Positions 8,361 through 17,250 of a DNA stretch of 64,000 nucleotides are shown here, in pieces. Position 1 is the first letter of the stretch. Each line of letters starts with the position of its first letter. The translations under genes were made by a program, and so were the position numbers. The notes under the pieces are model-generated. The model did no database searches and was not told where the DNA came from. It saw nothing but the letters and a program-made list of their open reading frames with translations. Source of the DNA: UBA6049 sp965662345 (GTDB lineage Bacteria; Bacteroidota; Bacteroidia; Flavobacteriales_G; Salibacteraceae); the NCBI GenBank assembly GCA_965662345.1, contig CBFIHE010000007.1, positions 1-64,000 of the forward strand, given 5' to 3'.

Positions 8361-9348
8361 GGGCACCTATTCTATCTAGTGCTACCTTGGTTTCAGACTT
8401 AAATCTTGAAACAATTTCTTCAACGGGCACAATATCTTGGATAAGCTCAACACTTTGTCCAGCACACCATAAGGTTTTGTAGTCTGCAGGGAGCACAGAC
8501 TTCTCCAATTTTTTCATACCTATATATTGTACCCACATCTTGAAATACTTCTTAGTGGTTTTGTTCTTAGATAAGAAGCGCTCTATAAAATTCTGTTTAT
8601 ACCCTATTTTTTTGGCATAAGGTGTGTTAATAATAGTGCATGGAGTGCCTGAAATTTTGGTCGTCATAACAATATCACTCATAGAAGAATCAACAATTGC
8701 ATTCTTGTAAGCATCATTTACTCCAGCCTCAACGGCAGCAATAAATCTAGTTCCTACAGAAGCCCCTGCCGCACCCAAAGCTAGTATGGAAGCCAAACCA
8801 GCACCTGAAGCAATACCTCCTGCACCAATTACTGGTGTATTGGGAAAACGATTCTTCAGCGTAGGAATAAGTATGTGCAATGGGTTAGGACCAGCGTGGC
8901 CTCCTGCGCCCTGGCCCACTGCGATAAACCCATCGCAGCCCTGGTCGTATACCTTTTGGGCATGTTCTAAGTTGGTAACATCGCAAAAAACTCTGGCACC
9001 ATATGCGTGGGCCTTTTCTATCACTTCTTTGGGGTTACCAAGAGAAGTGATGTAAAAAGGAACTTCATTCTTTACACAAATCTCTAAGTGACGCTTATAA
9101 TAAGGGTTACTCTTCTGAACGATAAGGTTAACACCGTAGCTACCTTTCCTACCTTTTTCTTTCTCTTCTTTAAGCGACTTTAATGTATCAATCAAGTTCT
9201 TTTCATCTCGATAATTCAGCGTTGGAAAAACACCCATTATCCCCTCTTTCATAGCAGCTTGAACCATTGCTTTGTTAGATACAAGGAACATAGGTGCCAT
9301 AATTATGGGGAATTCAATATTTACAAGCGATGTAAGTTCTGTGCGCAT
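8350..9348 (-). CDS. nitronate monooxygenase (NPD/NMO family flavoprotein)
   Basis: A 332-aa FMN-dependent TIM-barrel enzyme of the 2-nitropropane dioxygenase / nitronate monooxygenase family, which also includes FabK-like enoyl reductases. Family signatures are PIIMAPMFLVSN near the N-terminus, GCDGFIAVGQGAGGHAG around residues 136-152, PVIGAGGIASGAG and GAAGASVGTRFIA (phosphate binding). The usual substrate class is alkyl nitronates such as propionate-3-nitronate. It is transcribed towards the methyltransferase, with tail-to-tail overlap, and is divergent from the acyl-CoA synthetase at 9435. A consensus -7 element lies upstream. Confidence 0.88.
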   Translation of the reverse strand: MRTELTSLVNIEFPIIMAPMFLVSNKAMVQAAMKEGIMGVFPTLNYRDEKNLIDTLKSLKEEKEKGRKGSYGVNLIVQKSNPYYKRHLEICVKNEVPFYITSLGNPKEVIEKAHAYGARVFCDVTNLEHAQKVYDQGCDGFIAVGQGAGGHAGPNPLHILIPTLKNRFPNTPVIGAGGIASGAGLASILALGAAGASVGTRFIAAVEAGVNDAYKNAIVDSSMSDIVMTTKISGTPCTIINTPYAKKIGYKQNFIERFLSKNKTTKKYFKMWVQYIGMKKLEKSVLPADYKTLWCAGQSVELIQDIVPVEEIVSRFKSETKVALDRIGALSA

Positions 9349-9382
9349 TATTGTTATGTTGGATTATACAGGTGATGATTTC

Positions 9383-9390
9383 CAAATTTA
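9383..9390 (-). promoter_or_regulatory. -7 element for nitronate monooxygenase
   Basis: Minus strand TAAATTTG matches TAnnTTTG, 35 bp upstream of the start codon at 9348. A TTG on the same strand (9408-9410) lies at a shorter than usual spacing of 17 bp. Confidence 0.45.
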
Positions 9391-9434
9391 CCTATTTTAG
9401 TCAGACTCAATAAGCAGCGCATAAACCAGAGACA

Positions 9435-11207
9435 ATGAGCAAGGAATTAAAACGACTCTTCGATACACTGTACTACCAGCAATCCAATACACCTAGAAAA
9501 GATGCCCTAGCTTCTAAAATTAATGGAGAATGGCTTACTGTAAGCACTTCTGAATTTGTTACCGATGTAAACCGATTCAGTAAAGGACTCTTGGAATTGG
9601 GTATTCAACCAGGTGATAAAATAGCGCTAATCTCAAACAATCGACCTGAGTGGTGTATTGCTGATTTAGGTACGTTACAAATAGGAGCCATTGATGTTCC
9701 TATATACCCCACAATATCTATTGACGAATACAAATACATATTCAATCACGCAGAAATAAAGCTATGTATTGTTTCAGATGAAGAGTTGCTTCAGAAGGTT
9801 AGAGCGGTTGAATCTAGCGTTCCTTCATTACAAAAGGTGTATACTTTTAATGAGATTCAGGGGGCTGAGCATTGGACAAGCATTTTAAAAGTAGGTGATT
9901 CTGGTAATCAAGACAAAGTTGATCAGCTCAAATCACAGGTGAAAACAGAAGATTTAGCATCTATTATATACACAAGTGGAACAACGGGAACGCCAAAGGG
10001 TGTAATGTTAAGTCATAAAAACATTTTGTCTAACTCCATTTCTTCTAGTGATAGACTTCCGAATTTAGAGAACGCTAAGAGTTTATCCTTTCTTCCTGTT
10101 TGCCACATCTATGAACGAATGCTTATTTATCTGTATATCTACAATGGTGTTTCCATCTATTTTGCAGAATCTTTAGAAACAATTGGCGAAAATTTAAAAG
10201 AGGTACAACCAGATATCTTCTCTGCCGTGCCAAGGTTACTGGAAAAAGTATACGATAAAATAATGGCGAAAGGCTCTGAGCTCACTGGAATAAAGCGCAG
10301 CTTGTTTTTCTGGGCTGTAGAATTAGCAGAAGAATGGGAACCGTATGCCCGCAATGGAGCTTGGTATGAATTTAAGATGACCATTGCCCGTAAACTCATC
10401 TTTAGCAAGTGGAAAGAAGGTGTGGGCGGCCGAGTAAAGGCTGTGGCTTCTGGGAGCGCAGCTTTACAACCTAGACTTGCTAGAATTTTCAATGCAGCAG
10501 ATATTCCTGTAATGGAGGGCTATGGCCTTACTGAGACATCGCCTGTAATTTCTGTTAACCAGATGGATGGCAGAGGCTTTATGATTGGCAGTGTTGGACG
10601 AGTATTGCCAGATCAAGAAGTGAAAATTGCTCCTGATGGTGAAATCTTAGTCAAAGGTCCTAACGTAATGATGGGCTATTACAAAGACCAAGCAAAAACA
10701 GATGAAGTATTAAAAGATGGATGGTTTCATACTGGAGACATAGGAGAGTTTACTGGAACCGATCAAGATTTCTTAAAAATTACAGATCGTAAGAAAGAAA
10801 TATTCAAAACCTCTGGAGGGAAATATGTTGCGCCACAACCCATAGAAAATCAAATCAAGTCTAGCTTATTTGTGGAACAAGTTATGGTTGTAGGTGAAGG
10901 TAAAAAACATCCAGCCGTTTTGGTAGTGCCAGATTATGAAGCACTTAAACCTTGGTGTAAAAGGCACGATGTAGATACCTATTCTCATGACACCATGATT
11001 GCAGATAGCAAAGTGAAAAAGATGCTTTGGCAGGAAATAACTGAAAGAACGGATCATTTAGGAAATTGGGAGAAACCTAAGAAAATGGAATTGTGCAACA
11101 AAGCTTGGGGAGTAGATACAGGAGAACTTACACCCACTCTAAAGCTGAAACGCAAGAAAATCATACAGAAATACGCTCATTTGGTCGAAAAAATTTATTC
11201 TGAATGA
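9435..11207 (+). CDS. long-chain fatty-acid CoA ligase (AMP-forming)
   Basis: A 590-aa ANL-superfamily enzyme activating long-chain fatty acids to acyl-CoA via an acyl-adenylate. The P-loop-like A3 motif YTSGTTGTPKGV is at about residues 178-189, the A5 motif EGYGLTETSP near 358, the A7 motif GWFHTGDIGEF near 435 and the A8 region KKEIFKTSGGKYVAPQPIEN near 455. Length and motifs fit the FadD15/long-chain group of about 600 aa. Its stop codon overlaps the start of the Mpo1-like gene by 4 bp (ATGA), indicating translational coupling and a shared role in lipid metabolism. Confidence 0.93.
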   Translation: MSKELKRLFDTLYYQQSNTPRKDALASKINGEWLTVSTSEFVTDVNRFSKGLLELGIQPGDKIALISNNRPEWCIADLGTLQIGAIDVPIYPTISIDEYKYIFNHAEIKLCIVSDEELLQKVRAVESSVPSLQKVYTFNEIQGAEHWTSILKVGDSGNQDKVDQLKSQVKTEDLASIIYTSGTTGTPKGVMLSHKNILSNSISSSDRLPNLENAKSLSFLPVCHIYERMLIYLYIYNGVSIYFAESLETIGENLKEVQPDIFSAVPRLLEKVYDKIMAKGSELTGIKRSLFFWAVELAEEWEPYARNGAWYEFKMTIARKLIFSKWKEGVGGRVKAVASGSAALQPRLARIFNAADIPVMEGYGLTETSPVISVNQMDGRGFMIGSVGRVLPDQEVKIAPDGEILVKGPNVMMGYYKDQAKTDEVLKDGWFHTGDIGEFTGTDQDFLKITDRKKEIFKTSGGKYVAPQPIENQIKSSLFVEQVMVVGEGKKHPAVLVVPDYEALKPWCKRHDVDTYSHDTMIADSKVKKMLWQEITERTDHLGNWEKPKKMELCNKAWGVDTGELTPTLKLKRKKIIQKYAHLVEKIYSE

Positions 11208-11518
11208 CAGCCAAAAAGTACAGGTCTTTAGAAGAATTTTATCCCTTCTACTTAAGCGAACACAAAAACAGAACGAGTAGAATATTGCATTTCACAGGAA
11301 CTGGTCTTTTTTTCGCCACAATTGGCATAGCCATATTCACAGGCAGATTTGCTTTGCTGTTGGCCTGCCCTGTATTAGGCTATGGCTTTGCATGGGTAGG
11401 GCATTTCTTTTTTGAAAAGAATAAACCAGCAACATTTGAGTATCCTGTATATAGTTTGATCTCTGACTTCAGATTATTCTTCGAAATTCTGATGGGTAAA
11501 CAATCCTTTAAAGCCTAA
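11204..11518 (+). CDS. Mpo1-like (DUF962) membrane protein
   Basis: A 104-aa protein of the DUF962/YGL010w family. Conserved features include FYPFYLSEHKN near the N-terminus, ILHFTGTGLFF, WVGHFFFEKNKPATFEYP (the GH-x3-E-x-NKPATF core) and a C-terminal SLISDFR. Two hydrophobic segments (about 30-48 and 48-67) fit a hairpin membrane protein. The yeast member Mpo1 is an Fe(II) dioxygenase that shortens 2-hydroxy fatty acids from phytosphingosine; a similar alpha-oxidation role here is inference, supported by the 4-bp overlap with the upstream acyl-CoA ligase. Histidines proposed to bind iron (His20, His29, His66 region) are present. Confidence 0.85.
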   Translation: MTAKKYRSLEEFYPFYLSEHKNRTSRILHFTGTGLFFATIGIAIFTGRFALLLACPVLGYGFAWVGHFFFEKNKPATFEYPVYSLISDFRLFFEILMGKQSFKA

Positions 11519-11521
11519 GCG

Positions 11522-12802
11522 GTGATTCTCAACTATATTTTCATATTCTTTTTTGTAGCTGCGTTTGTAGTTGCAGTATTTAGAACCATTGGCGGACTTT
11601 ACAGTGAGTTCTTTGCCCAGTGGGGATGGGAGTTTACAAAGGAGGATACTTTTATTTTCAAAGCATTGGTAGACGCTACATTTAATATGGCTGAATCAAG
11701 TGTGGGCATCGCCATTTACCTCATTGGAGTAATGACGCTTTGGTTAGGTCTTTTGAAAGTAGGCCAAGAAGCTGGTGCAATCCAATGGGTTTCCAAGAAA
11801 ATTGAACCGTTTTTCTTAAAGTTATTCCCTGGAATACCAAAAGGACATGGTGCACACGGAGCAATTGTCATGAATTTTGCAGCCAATATGTTGGGATTGG
11901 ACAACGCTGCCACTCCATTTGGAATCAAAGCCATGGAAGAGCTAGAAACTATAAACCCTACCAAAGGAACAGCAAGCAATGCTCAAATTATGTTTCTGGT
12001 ACTGAATACCAGTGGGCTTACCCTTATTCCAATAAGTGTGTTGGCACTGCGAGCGGCAGAAGGAGCATCACAACCTACAAACGTCTTTTTGCCCATTCTT
12101 TTGGCAACCTATTTCGCAACTTTGGGTGGACTCCTTTTTGTAGCAGCAAAGCAACGCATAAATATTCTTCAAAAAGAAATACTCATAGGTCTAGGCGGGC
12201 TCACTCTTTTTGTGATTCTACTCATTACATGGTTAATGAATCAACCCAAAGAATTTGTAGAAACCTTTTCTGGAATTACTGGAAATGTTATTCTAATGGG
12301 CGTTATTGTAACCTTTCTTCTAATGGCCTATCGCAAAAAGGTTAATGTTTACGAAACCTTTATTGAAGGCGCAAAAGAAGGGTTTACAACAGCTATCAAA
12401 ATCATCCCTTATCTCGTTGGGATTCTTGTAGCTATTGGAGTGTTTCGAGCGAGCGGCACTTTAGACTTTTTAAATGCTGGACTAGAGTCGCTAGTATCAT
12501 TAGCTGGGCTTCCAACAGATTTTGTAGGGGCTATGCCAACTGCATTTATGAAACCTCTTAGCGGTTCTGGTGCTAGAGGTATGATGATTGAGACCATGCA
12601 GAATTACGGTCCAGATTCATTTCAAAGTTTTCTCGCAGGTATTTTCCAAGGCAGCACAGAAACAACCTTTTACACGTTAGCAGTATACTACGGGGCTGTA
12701 AACATTTCTAAAACAAGATATACAGTAACAGCTGGGCTAACAGCAGATTTAATTGGTATTGTAGCAGCGATTTTTATTGCCTACCTATTCTTTGTAGGTT
12801 GA
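11522..12802 (+). CDS. SpmA-SpmB fusion (nucleoside-recognition/GATE membrane protein)
   Basis: A 426-aa multi-spanning membrane protein that joins SpmA-like (residues ~1-215) and SpmB-like (~225-426) halves, separate proteins in spore formers. Each half carries a nucleoside-recognition/Gate domain; the second has SGSGARGMMIETMQNYGPDS and GSTETTFYTLAVYYGAV, typical SpmB motifs, and the first has GHGAHGAIVMNFAANMLGLDNAATP. Bacteroidota do not sporulate, so the role is not spore maturation; transport of a small solute or envelope function is possible. The start is GTG at 11522, 3 bp after the previous stop. The 3' end overlaps the opposing DUF4136 gene by 18 bp. Confidence 0.85.
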   Translation: MILNYIFIFFFVAAFVVAVFRTIGGLYSEFFAQWGWEFTKEDTFIFKALVDATFNMAESSVGIAIYLIGVMTLWLGLLKVGQEAGAIQWVSKKIEPFFLKLFPGIPKGHGAHGAIVMNFAANMLGLDNAATPFGIKAMEELETINPTKGTASNAQIMFLVLNTSGLTLIPISVLALRAAEGASQPTNVFLPILLATYFATLGGLLFVAAKQRINILQKEILIGLGGLTLFVILLITWLMNQPKEFVETFSGITGNVILMGVIVTFLLMAYRKKVNVYETFIEGAKEGFTTAIKIIPYLVGILVAIGVFRASGTLDFLNAGLESLVSLAGLPTDFVGAMPTAFMKPLSGSGARGMMIETMQNYGPDSFQSFLAGIFQGSTETTFYTLAVYYGAVNISKTRYTVTAGLTADLIGIVAAIFIAYLFFVG

Positions 12803-13366
12803 TAAATTCTTCGCTTTTGCCGCAGGTATTCGTTCTCCTGAACCGGCTTCAAACGGAAATTTCAAAAAAATCAAACGCACTGCTTTTTTCAGTTGCTCGC
12901 TCTTTGCTCCTACTGGGTCTATGTTAGTTGAGACACCACCTTGCCAAAGCAGCTCATTGGTTCCCGCAGCTACAAAATCAATTACTAGCGTACCCTCCGT
13001 TACTTCATATTCTCTGTATTCGTAGCTATTCCAACCGTAATAACCCCAACGAGGCCCATAGCTTATTGGGTCTTGGGTGACTGTAACTTCCTTTTTTTGA
13101 CGCACTCTTCCATCGTAAGCCAATACCATATCTGGTGTTTCCGAGCTGAGTTGATACCCTCTATTTGCCATCAATTCTTGAATAGAAGACTCAATGATTC
13201 TTCTTGAAACATCGCTTCTTATTTCCTCTTGACCAGCATATACTAGCATGTAGCTTTTCATTGAAGAAAAATCTGCACTTGGGTTTACATCATGAAAAAC
13301 AGAATAGGAAGACCCACATCCAGATAGAATAATCCAGAAAAAAGATATCACAAAGGCAACTCTCAT
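12785..13366 (-). CDS. DUF4136 lipoprotein
   Basis: A 193-aa lipoprotein when started at the ATG at 13364-13366, giving MRVAFVISFFWIILSGCGSS with lipobox L-S-G-C. A longer frame to 13396 would overlap the upstream gene and hide the signal peptide. The mature part fits DUF4136: DVNPSADFSSMKSY near the N-terminus, PDMVLAYDGRV, a Gly/Tyr/Trp-rich middle (GPRWGYYGWNSYEYRE) and EGTLVIDFVAAGTNELLWQGG near the C-terminus. Function unknown; family members are outer-membrane-associated. It is the last gene of the minus-strand housekeeping operon, 8 bp after nnrE-D. Confidence 0.85.
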   Translation of the reverse strand: MRVAFVISFFWIILSGCGSSYSVFHDVNPSADFSSMKSYMLVYAGQEEIRSDVSRRIIESSIQELMANRGYQLSSETPDMVLAYDGRVRQKKEVTVTQDPISYGPRWGYYGWNSYEYREYEVTEGTLVIDFVAAGTNELLWQGGVSTNIDPVGAKSEQLKKAVRLIFLKFPFEAGSGERIPAAKAKNLSTYKE

Positions 13367-13374
13367 ACTTTCAA

Positions 13375-14877
13375 TTATTTCTCCAAAGCTAACCAAGCTT
13401 CACCAATATACTCTATTAAATCTCCAGAGGTTAGGCCCTGAGTACTTTCAGCCCCTGCGGCCAAGTCTCCTGATAAGCCATGTAAATAGGTTCCAACAAT
13501 TGCAGCTTGTTTTGGTAGGTAACCTTGAGCCAATAAACCAGTGAGCAGACCAGTTAATGCATCTCCAGTACCTCCCGTTGCCATTCCTGGATTCCCCGTG
13601 GCATTGAATGTAATTTCACCATCTGGCGATGCAATGGCAGAATGTTTTCCTTTAAGAATCATTACCACGTTATACTTTCTGCAAAAGGCAGACATTTCTT
13701 CCAAACGCTTAGCGGGTAAGAAATCGCCAATTAATCGTGTAAACTCTCCTAAATGCGGAGTAAGTATGCTACCTGAAGGCAATAGTTCTAGCCAATCTGG
13801 GTTTACTGCAAGTATGTTTAAGGCATCTGCATCTATAACCATGGGCTGCTTCACAAGTTTGAGCGTATTCCAAAGCCAATGAGCAACGGTTTCATCTGTA
13901 CCTATTCCTGGGCCAACTCCTAACGCATTATAATTTCCGTAATCATAAACGTAATTCAGGGTTTTCTCTTCATCATCAGGCAAGCACATTGCCTCTGGAA
14001 TTACTGTTTGCGCAATATTTAATCCGCAAGCTGGTACATGTAAAGTTGTTAATCCAACGCCTGACTTAAGGCAAGATTTACCCGCCAGAATAGCAGCTCC
14101 CATTTTACCCCTACTACCAGCAGCAATACATGCATGGCCCTGTATTCCCTTGTGTGCATATGGTTTTAAGGGCTTGATTGACTGCCTTACGCGCAAATCG
14201 TCTAGCAAGAAATACCGTGAAGGTTCTTGCAAAATGAAGTCTTCTGAAATGCCAATTGGCAAAGTGAACGTTTCACCTAAATACGCATTACATTCCGCGA
14301 ACATAAAGCTGAGCTTAGGGAATTGCAATGAAAGGGTATAACCGGCTTTGAATATTGCTCCCGTATTGTGGTCGTTATTTTCACTAAACATTCCAGCTGG
14401 AATGTCAATGGATACCCTAATCACTTCTTGCCAATTTAGGTACTCAATCAGTTTTGCCAAATCTCCAGTTATTGGTCTACCCAATCCAGAGCCAAAAAGG
14501 GCATCAACCACTACCTCACCTCGCGTTAAACGTTGTACGGAGTAAGGCTTTTCTATTTTTTGCACAGCAACTGATGTGCTATCTAAACGAGATAGGTTTT
14601 TCTCAAAATCTTTAGAATAAATGGAAGAGATTTCTGGAATAAAGACTTTTGCTGAATATCCTGAAGCATCTAGTAAGCGCGCTAGAGCCAACCCATCTCC
14701 ACCGTTATTTCCAGGTCCACACCAAATATTAACGGTTCTTGCTCTATTAATATGGTTCAAAAACCAATCATGCAAAGCTTGTGCAGCACGCTCCATGAGG
14801 TCGAGAGAAGTAATAGGTTCATTTTCAATTGTAAATGAGTCTGCCTGCTTGATTTGATCTGCCGTGTAGATTTTCAT
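13375..14877 (-). CDS. nnr: bifunctional NAD(P)H-hydrate epimerase/dehydratase
   Basis: A 500-aa fusion that repairs damaged NADH/NADPH hydrates. The N-terminal epimerase part (residues ~1-215, NnrE) has MKIYTADQIKQADSFTI at the start and GPGNNGGDGLALARLL. The C-terminal ADP/ATP-dependent dehydratase part (~230-500, NnrD, ribokinase-like) has GSRGKMGAAILAG, GVGPGIGTDE, DADALN, LTPHLGEF and GNPGMATGGTGDALTG with the catalytic aspartate. Length is standard for the fused YjeF family. It follows coaE by 29 bp and precedes the DUF4136 gene by 8 bp. Confidence 0.95.
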   Translation of the reverse strand: MKIYTADQIKQADSFTIENEPITSLDLMERAAQALHDWFLNHINRARTVNIWCGPGNNGGDGLALARLLDASGYSAKVFIPEISSIYSKDFEKNLSRLDSTSVAVQKIEKPYSVQRLTRGEVVVDALFGSGLGRPITGDLAKLIEYLNWQEVIRVSIDIPAGMFSENNDHNTGAIFKAGYTLSLQFPKLSFMFAECNAYLGETFTLPIGISEDFILQEPSRYFLLDDLRVRQSIKPLKPYAHKGIQGHACIAAGSRGKMGAAILAGKSCLKSGVGLTTLHVPACGLNIAQTVIPEAMCLPDDEEKTLNYVYDYGNYNALGVGPGIGTDETVAHWLWNTLKLVKQPMVIDADALNILAVNPDWLELLPSGSILTPHLGEFTRLIGDFLPAKRLEEMSAFCRKYNVVMILKGKHSAIASPDGEITFNATGNPGMATGGTGDALTGLLTGLLAQGYLPKQAAIVGTYLHGLSGDLAAGAESTQGLTSGDLIEYIGEAWLALEK

Positions 14878-14906
14878 TGCTTCATGATTTTCTACGAAGT
14901 TAGCTG

Positions 14907-15485
14907 CTATAGTTCCATCAATTTATGATGAATATCAATCACTTGCTTAATGAGAGAAGTAGTCCCTGCGTTCTGAATGGTATAATGCGCGTACGATTTT
15001 TTACGCGCATCGCTCCATTGTTTGTTGATTCGCGCTTCAACATCTTTGCGGGTACTACCGTCTCGCTCCATCACGCGTGTAATACGTAACTCTTCTGGAG
15101 CCACTACCAGAATAATAGCATCACATTGCTTGTATGAGCCAGATTCTATGAGTATAGCTGCCTCTTTGAGCACATAGGGAGCTTTTTGCTCCTTCACCCA
15201 ATCATCAAAATCTGAACGAACAGCCGGGTGGATAATGGAGTTTAGTATTTTCAGTTGAGCTTCATCGCCAAAAACAAGACTAGCTAAAGTCTCTCGATTT
15301 AATTCTTCTCCAGAGTAGACCTCTTCTCCAAAAGCATCAATCACCGCGGCTCTAACCTCCTTTTTTCGGTAAAGCGCTTTCGCGCGATTATCAGCATTAT
15401 AGATTGGAATACCCAAAGATTCAAAAACCTTGGCCACCGTAGATTTCCCAGAACCTATTCCGCCTGTGATGCCTACCGTTATCAT
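14907..15485 (-). CDS. coaE: dephospho-CoA kinase
   Basis: A 192-aa P-loop kinase that phosphorylates dephospho-CoA, the last step of CoA synthesis. MITVGITGGIGSGKSTVAK contains the Walker A loop at residues 8-15. Further family elements are YNADNRAK, the HPAVR motif and PYVLKEAAILIESG with the LID arginines in RVMERDGSTRKDVEAR. The start overlaps the end of the YbbR gene by 4 bp (ATGA), pointing to coupling in the conserved nusB-DUF1573-yajC-ybbR-coaE cluster. Confidence 0.95.
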   Translation of the reverse strand: MITVGITGGIGSGKSTVAKVFESLGIPIYNADNRAKALYRKKEVRAAVIDAFGEEVYSGEELNRETLASLVFGDEAQLKILNSIIHPAVRSDFDDWVKEQKAPYVLKEAAILIESGSYKQCDAIILVVAPEELRITRVMERDGSTRKDVEARINKQWSDARKKSYAHYTIQNAGTTSLIKQVIDIHHKLMEL

Positions 15486-16450
15486 AGCCTTCTAATGATA
15501 TATTCTAGACGCTTAGGTCTATAATCAATCAATTTCACATCCCCTTTGGGAGCAATCACTCGAACGCGAAGCTTTTTGACACCATCTGCATTTGCCGTTT
15601 TAAAATCTACAACGGCTCTAAAGTCCTCAACTTGAATACTATCGAAATGTGAAATAGGTGCTGTAAATGTCACTTCAATTTTAGGCGGGTATAAGTTAAC
15701 GTTTAATGTATCAGGCACATGTAATGCTCTAACAGGAACGGAATATATACCTTCTGTGATTTGCTCCACTTCTACATTAAGCTCTAATTCATTGGGAGTA
15801 ATACTTAAAAGCTTAGGCATTTTGGGTTGAACAACCCTTGAAAATGAAGCACTGACCTCTTCTTCTATAGATTCAAACCACCTACATGCGGTAATGGTGT
15901 CTAGAATGCTTTTAGGTCCTTTTACCTCAACCTTATTAGGTGAAACAGAGGTACGTGTTACCACATAGCCCGATGCCGTATTTACTTTAACCTGTGGCTT
16001 CAGTATAACTGTTTTGCTAATTACGGGTTCCACCTCAAGTTGAATGGAGTCGTGTGATATGCCAAGGATACGAATGGCAGAACCTACCTCGTCCTGTATT
16101 TGCCTTTGAAGTAGTTTAGTGGTGACCGTAGCGAATTGTTTTTGCATTTCGCCTAAACGGAACATACCAGATAAGTCTATGTCTGCAGGAGAGTGCTGCT
16201 CATCTCCCATTCCCAAAAGGCTATACCCTTCTCCTTCTACACGAACTTGAACTAGTCTTGTAGGACTATTCACTAAAATATGCTCTTCTGAAAGGCCAGT
16301 ATATTTCAGTGGCACAGAAATGGCAACTACATAGGGTTTGCTAAGAGCATTAAGCAACCAAAATAGTGTTGCCATTACTACACAAACCAAAAATACCGTG
16401 AGATTCTTACGAGGCTTTACGCGTGCAAACATGTTACGTGAGGTACTCAT
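15482..16450 (-). CDS. YbbR-like domain protein
   Basis: A 322-aa membrane-anchored protein: one transmembrane helix at about residues 17-36 (LTVFLVCVVMATLFWLLNAL), then an extracytoplasmic part with two or three YbbR-like beta repeats (for example VSVPLKYTGLSEEHIL, VSPNKVEVKGPKSILDTI, YPPKIEVTFTAP). In Firmicutes the YbbR protein CdaR regulates the diadenylate cyclase CdaA; no cyclase is adjacent here, so that function should not be transferred. The position between yajC and coaE is the usual one in Bacteroidota. Confidence 0.85.
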   Translation of the reverse strand: MSTSRNMFARVKPRKNLTVFLVCVVMATLFWLLNALSKPYVVAISVPLKYTGLSEEHILVNSPTRLVQVRVEGEGYSLLGMGDEQHSPADIDLSGMFRLGEMQKQFATVTTKLLQRQIQDEVGSAIRILGISHDSIQLEVEPVISKTVILKPQVKVNTASGYVVTRTSVSPNKVEVKGPKSILDTITACRWFESIEEEVSASFSRVVQPKMPKLLSITPNELELNVEVEQITEGIYSVPVRALHVPDTLNVNLYPPKIEVTFTAPISHFDSIQVEDFRAVVDFKTANADGVKKLRVRVIAPKGDVKLIDYRPKRLEYIIRRL

Positions 16451-16479
16451 TACTTACTGGTAGTGAATACCACAAGGTA

Positions 16480-16782
16480 CTACTTATTTGAACCTTGAGC
16501 CAATTCACTTACTCCAGACCCACTGGTGAACTCTGGAGAAACCGCAGACTTTTCAATAAGTAATTTTGTTCTGCTTTCTACCTCAATGAGTAAGGTAGTA
16601 TCTCTTACTTCTACAATCTTACCATGCACACCGCCTATAGTAACGATATTCTGTCCTTTGTTAAGCTCTTCTCTAAATTTCTTGGCATCTTTTGCCTTCT
16701 TCATTTGAGGTCTAATTAAGAAGAAGTAAAAAATGATCATGATGAGCACCAATGGCCCAAAGTTCTGAATGATTGAATCCAT
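16480..16782 (-). CDS. yajC: preprotein translocase subunit YajC
   Basis: A 100-aa accessory subunit of the Sec translocon (SecDF-YajC). One N-terminal transmembrane helix (residues ~9-23, LVLIMIIFYFFLIRPQMKK with the hallmark FF-LIRPQ-KK) is followed by the cytoplasmic domain with GQNIVTIGGVHGKIVEV and LLIEVESRTKLLIEKSAV. Length is typical. It starts 1 bp after the DUF1573 stop codon, in the same operon. Confidence 0.94.
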   Translation of the reverse strand: MDSIIQNFGPLVLIMIIFYFFLIRPQMKKAKDAKKFREELNKGQNIVTIGGVHGKIVEVRDTTLLIEVESRTKLLIEKSAVSPEFTSGSGVSELAQGSNK

Positions 16783-16783
16783 G

Positions 16784-17248
16784 TTATTCTGCTGTATTGT
16801 TTTCTGGGCCTACTACGTTTCCGGAGATAGCCACTGTATTTTGTGACGGGTTGGTATTTGCCACGATATAAATTTTCTTGTGTTGCTTTCCGATTTTTCC
16901 TTCGCTATTAAAAAGCACCTCAATCTCTGCTGATTCTCCTGGTGCAATTGGCGTTTTGGGATAATCTGGAACAGTGCAGCCGCAGCTTCCTGTGGCAGAT
17001 GAAATTATTAACTGAGATTCTCCGGTGTTGGTAAATGCAAACGTCATTCGTGCTTTTTCACCTTGCACTATGGTACCAAACTCTTTTAAATCAGTTTCAA
17101 ACTCCATAGCTGGAAGCCCTTCTTTGGACTCAGAATCTTTGGCGGTTGCTGGATTAGAAACAATATCTGTAGGGAGGACTTCCGCTTCTCCGCCTCCGCA
17201 AGCAGAAAGCGCAAAAGCTATTGCAATTGTGTATGCTATTCTTTTCAT
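16784..17248 (-). CDS. DUF1573 lipoprotein
   Basis: A 154-aa lipoprotein: signal MKRIAYTIAIAFALSACGGG with lipobox L-S-A-C and lipidated Cys17. The DUF1573 domain (residues ~48-150) is an immunoglobulin-like/ASH-type fold with the landmarks FGTIVQGEKARMTFAFTNTG, SSATGSCGCTVPDYPKTPI (conserved Cys-Gly-Cys) and APGESAEIEVLFNS. Function unknown. It is placed 2 bp after nusB and 1 bp before yajC, the standard Bacteroidota arrangement. Confidence 0.9.
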   Translation of the reverse strand: MKRIAYTIAIAFALSACGGGEAEVLPTDIVSNPATAKDSESKEGLPAMEFETDLKEFGTIVQGEKARMTFAFTNTGESQLIISSATGSCGCTVPDYPKTPIAPGESAEIEVLFNSEGKIGKQHKKIYIVANTNPSQNTVAISGNVVGPENNTAE

Positions 17249-17250
17249 GC

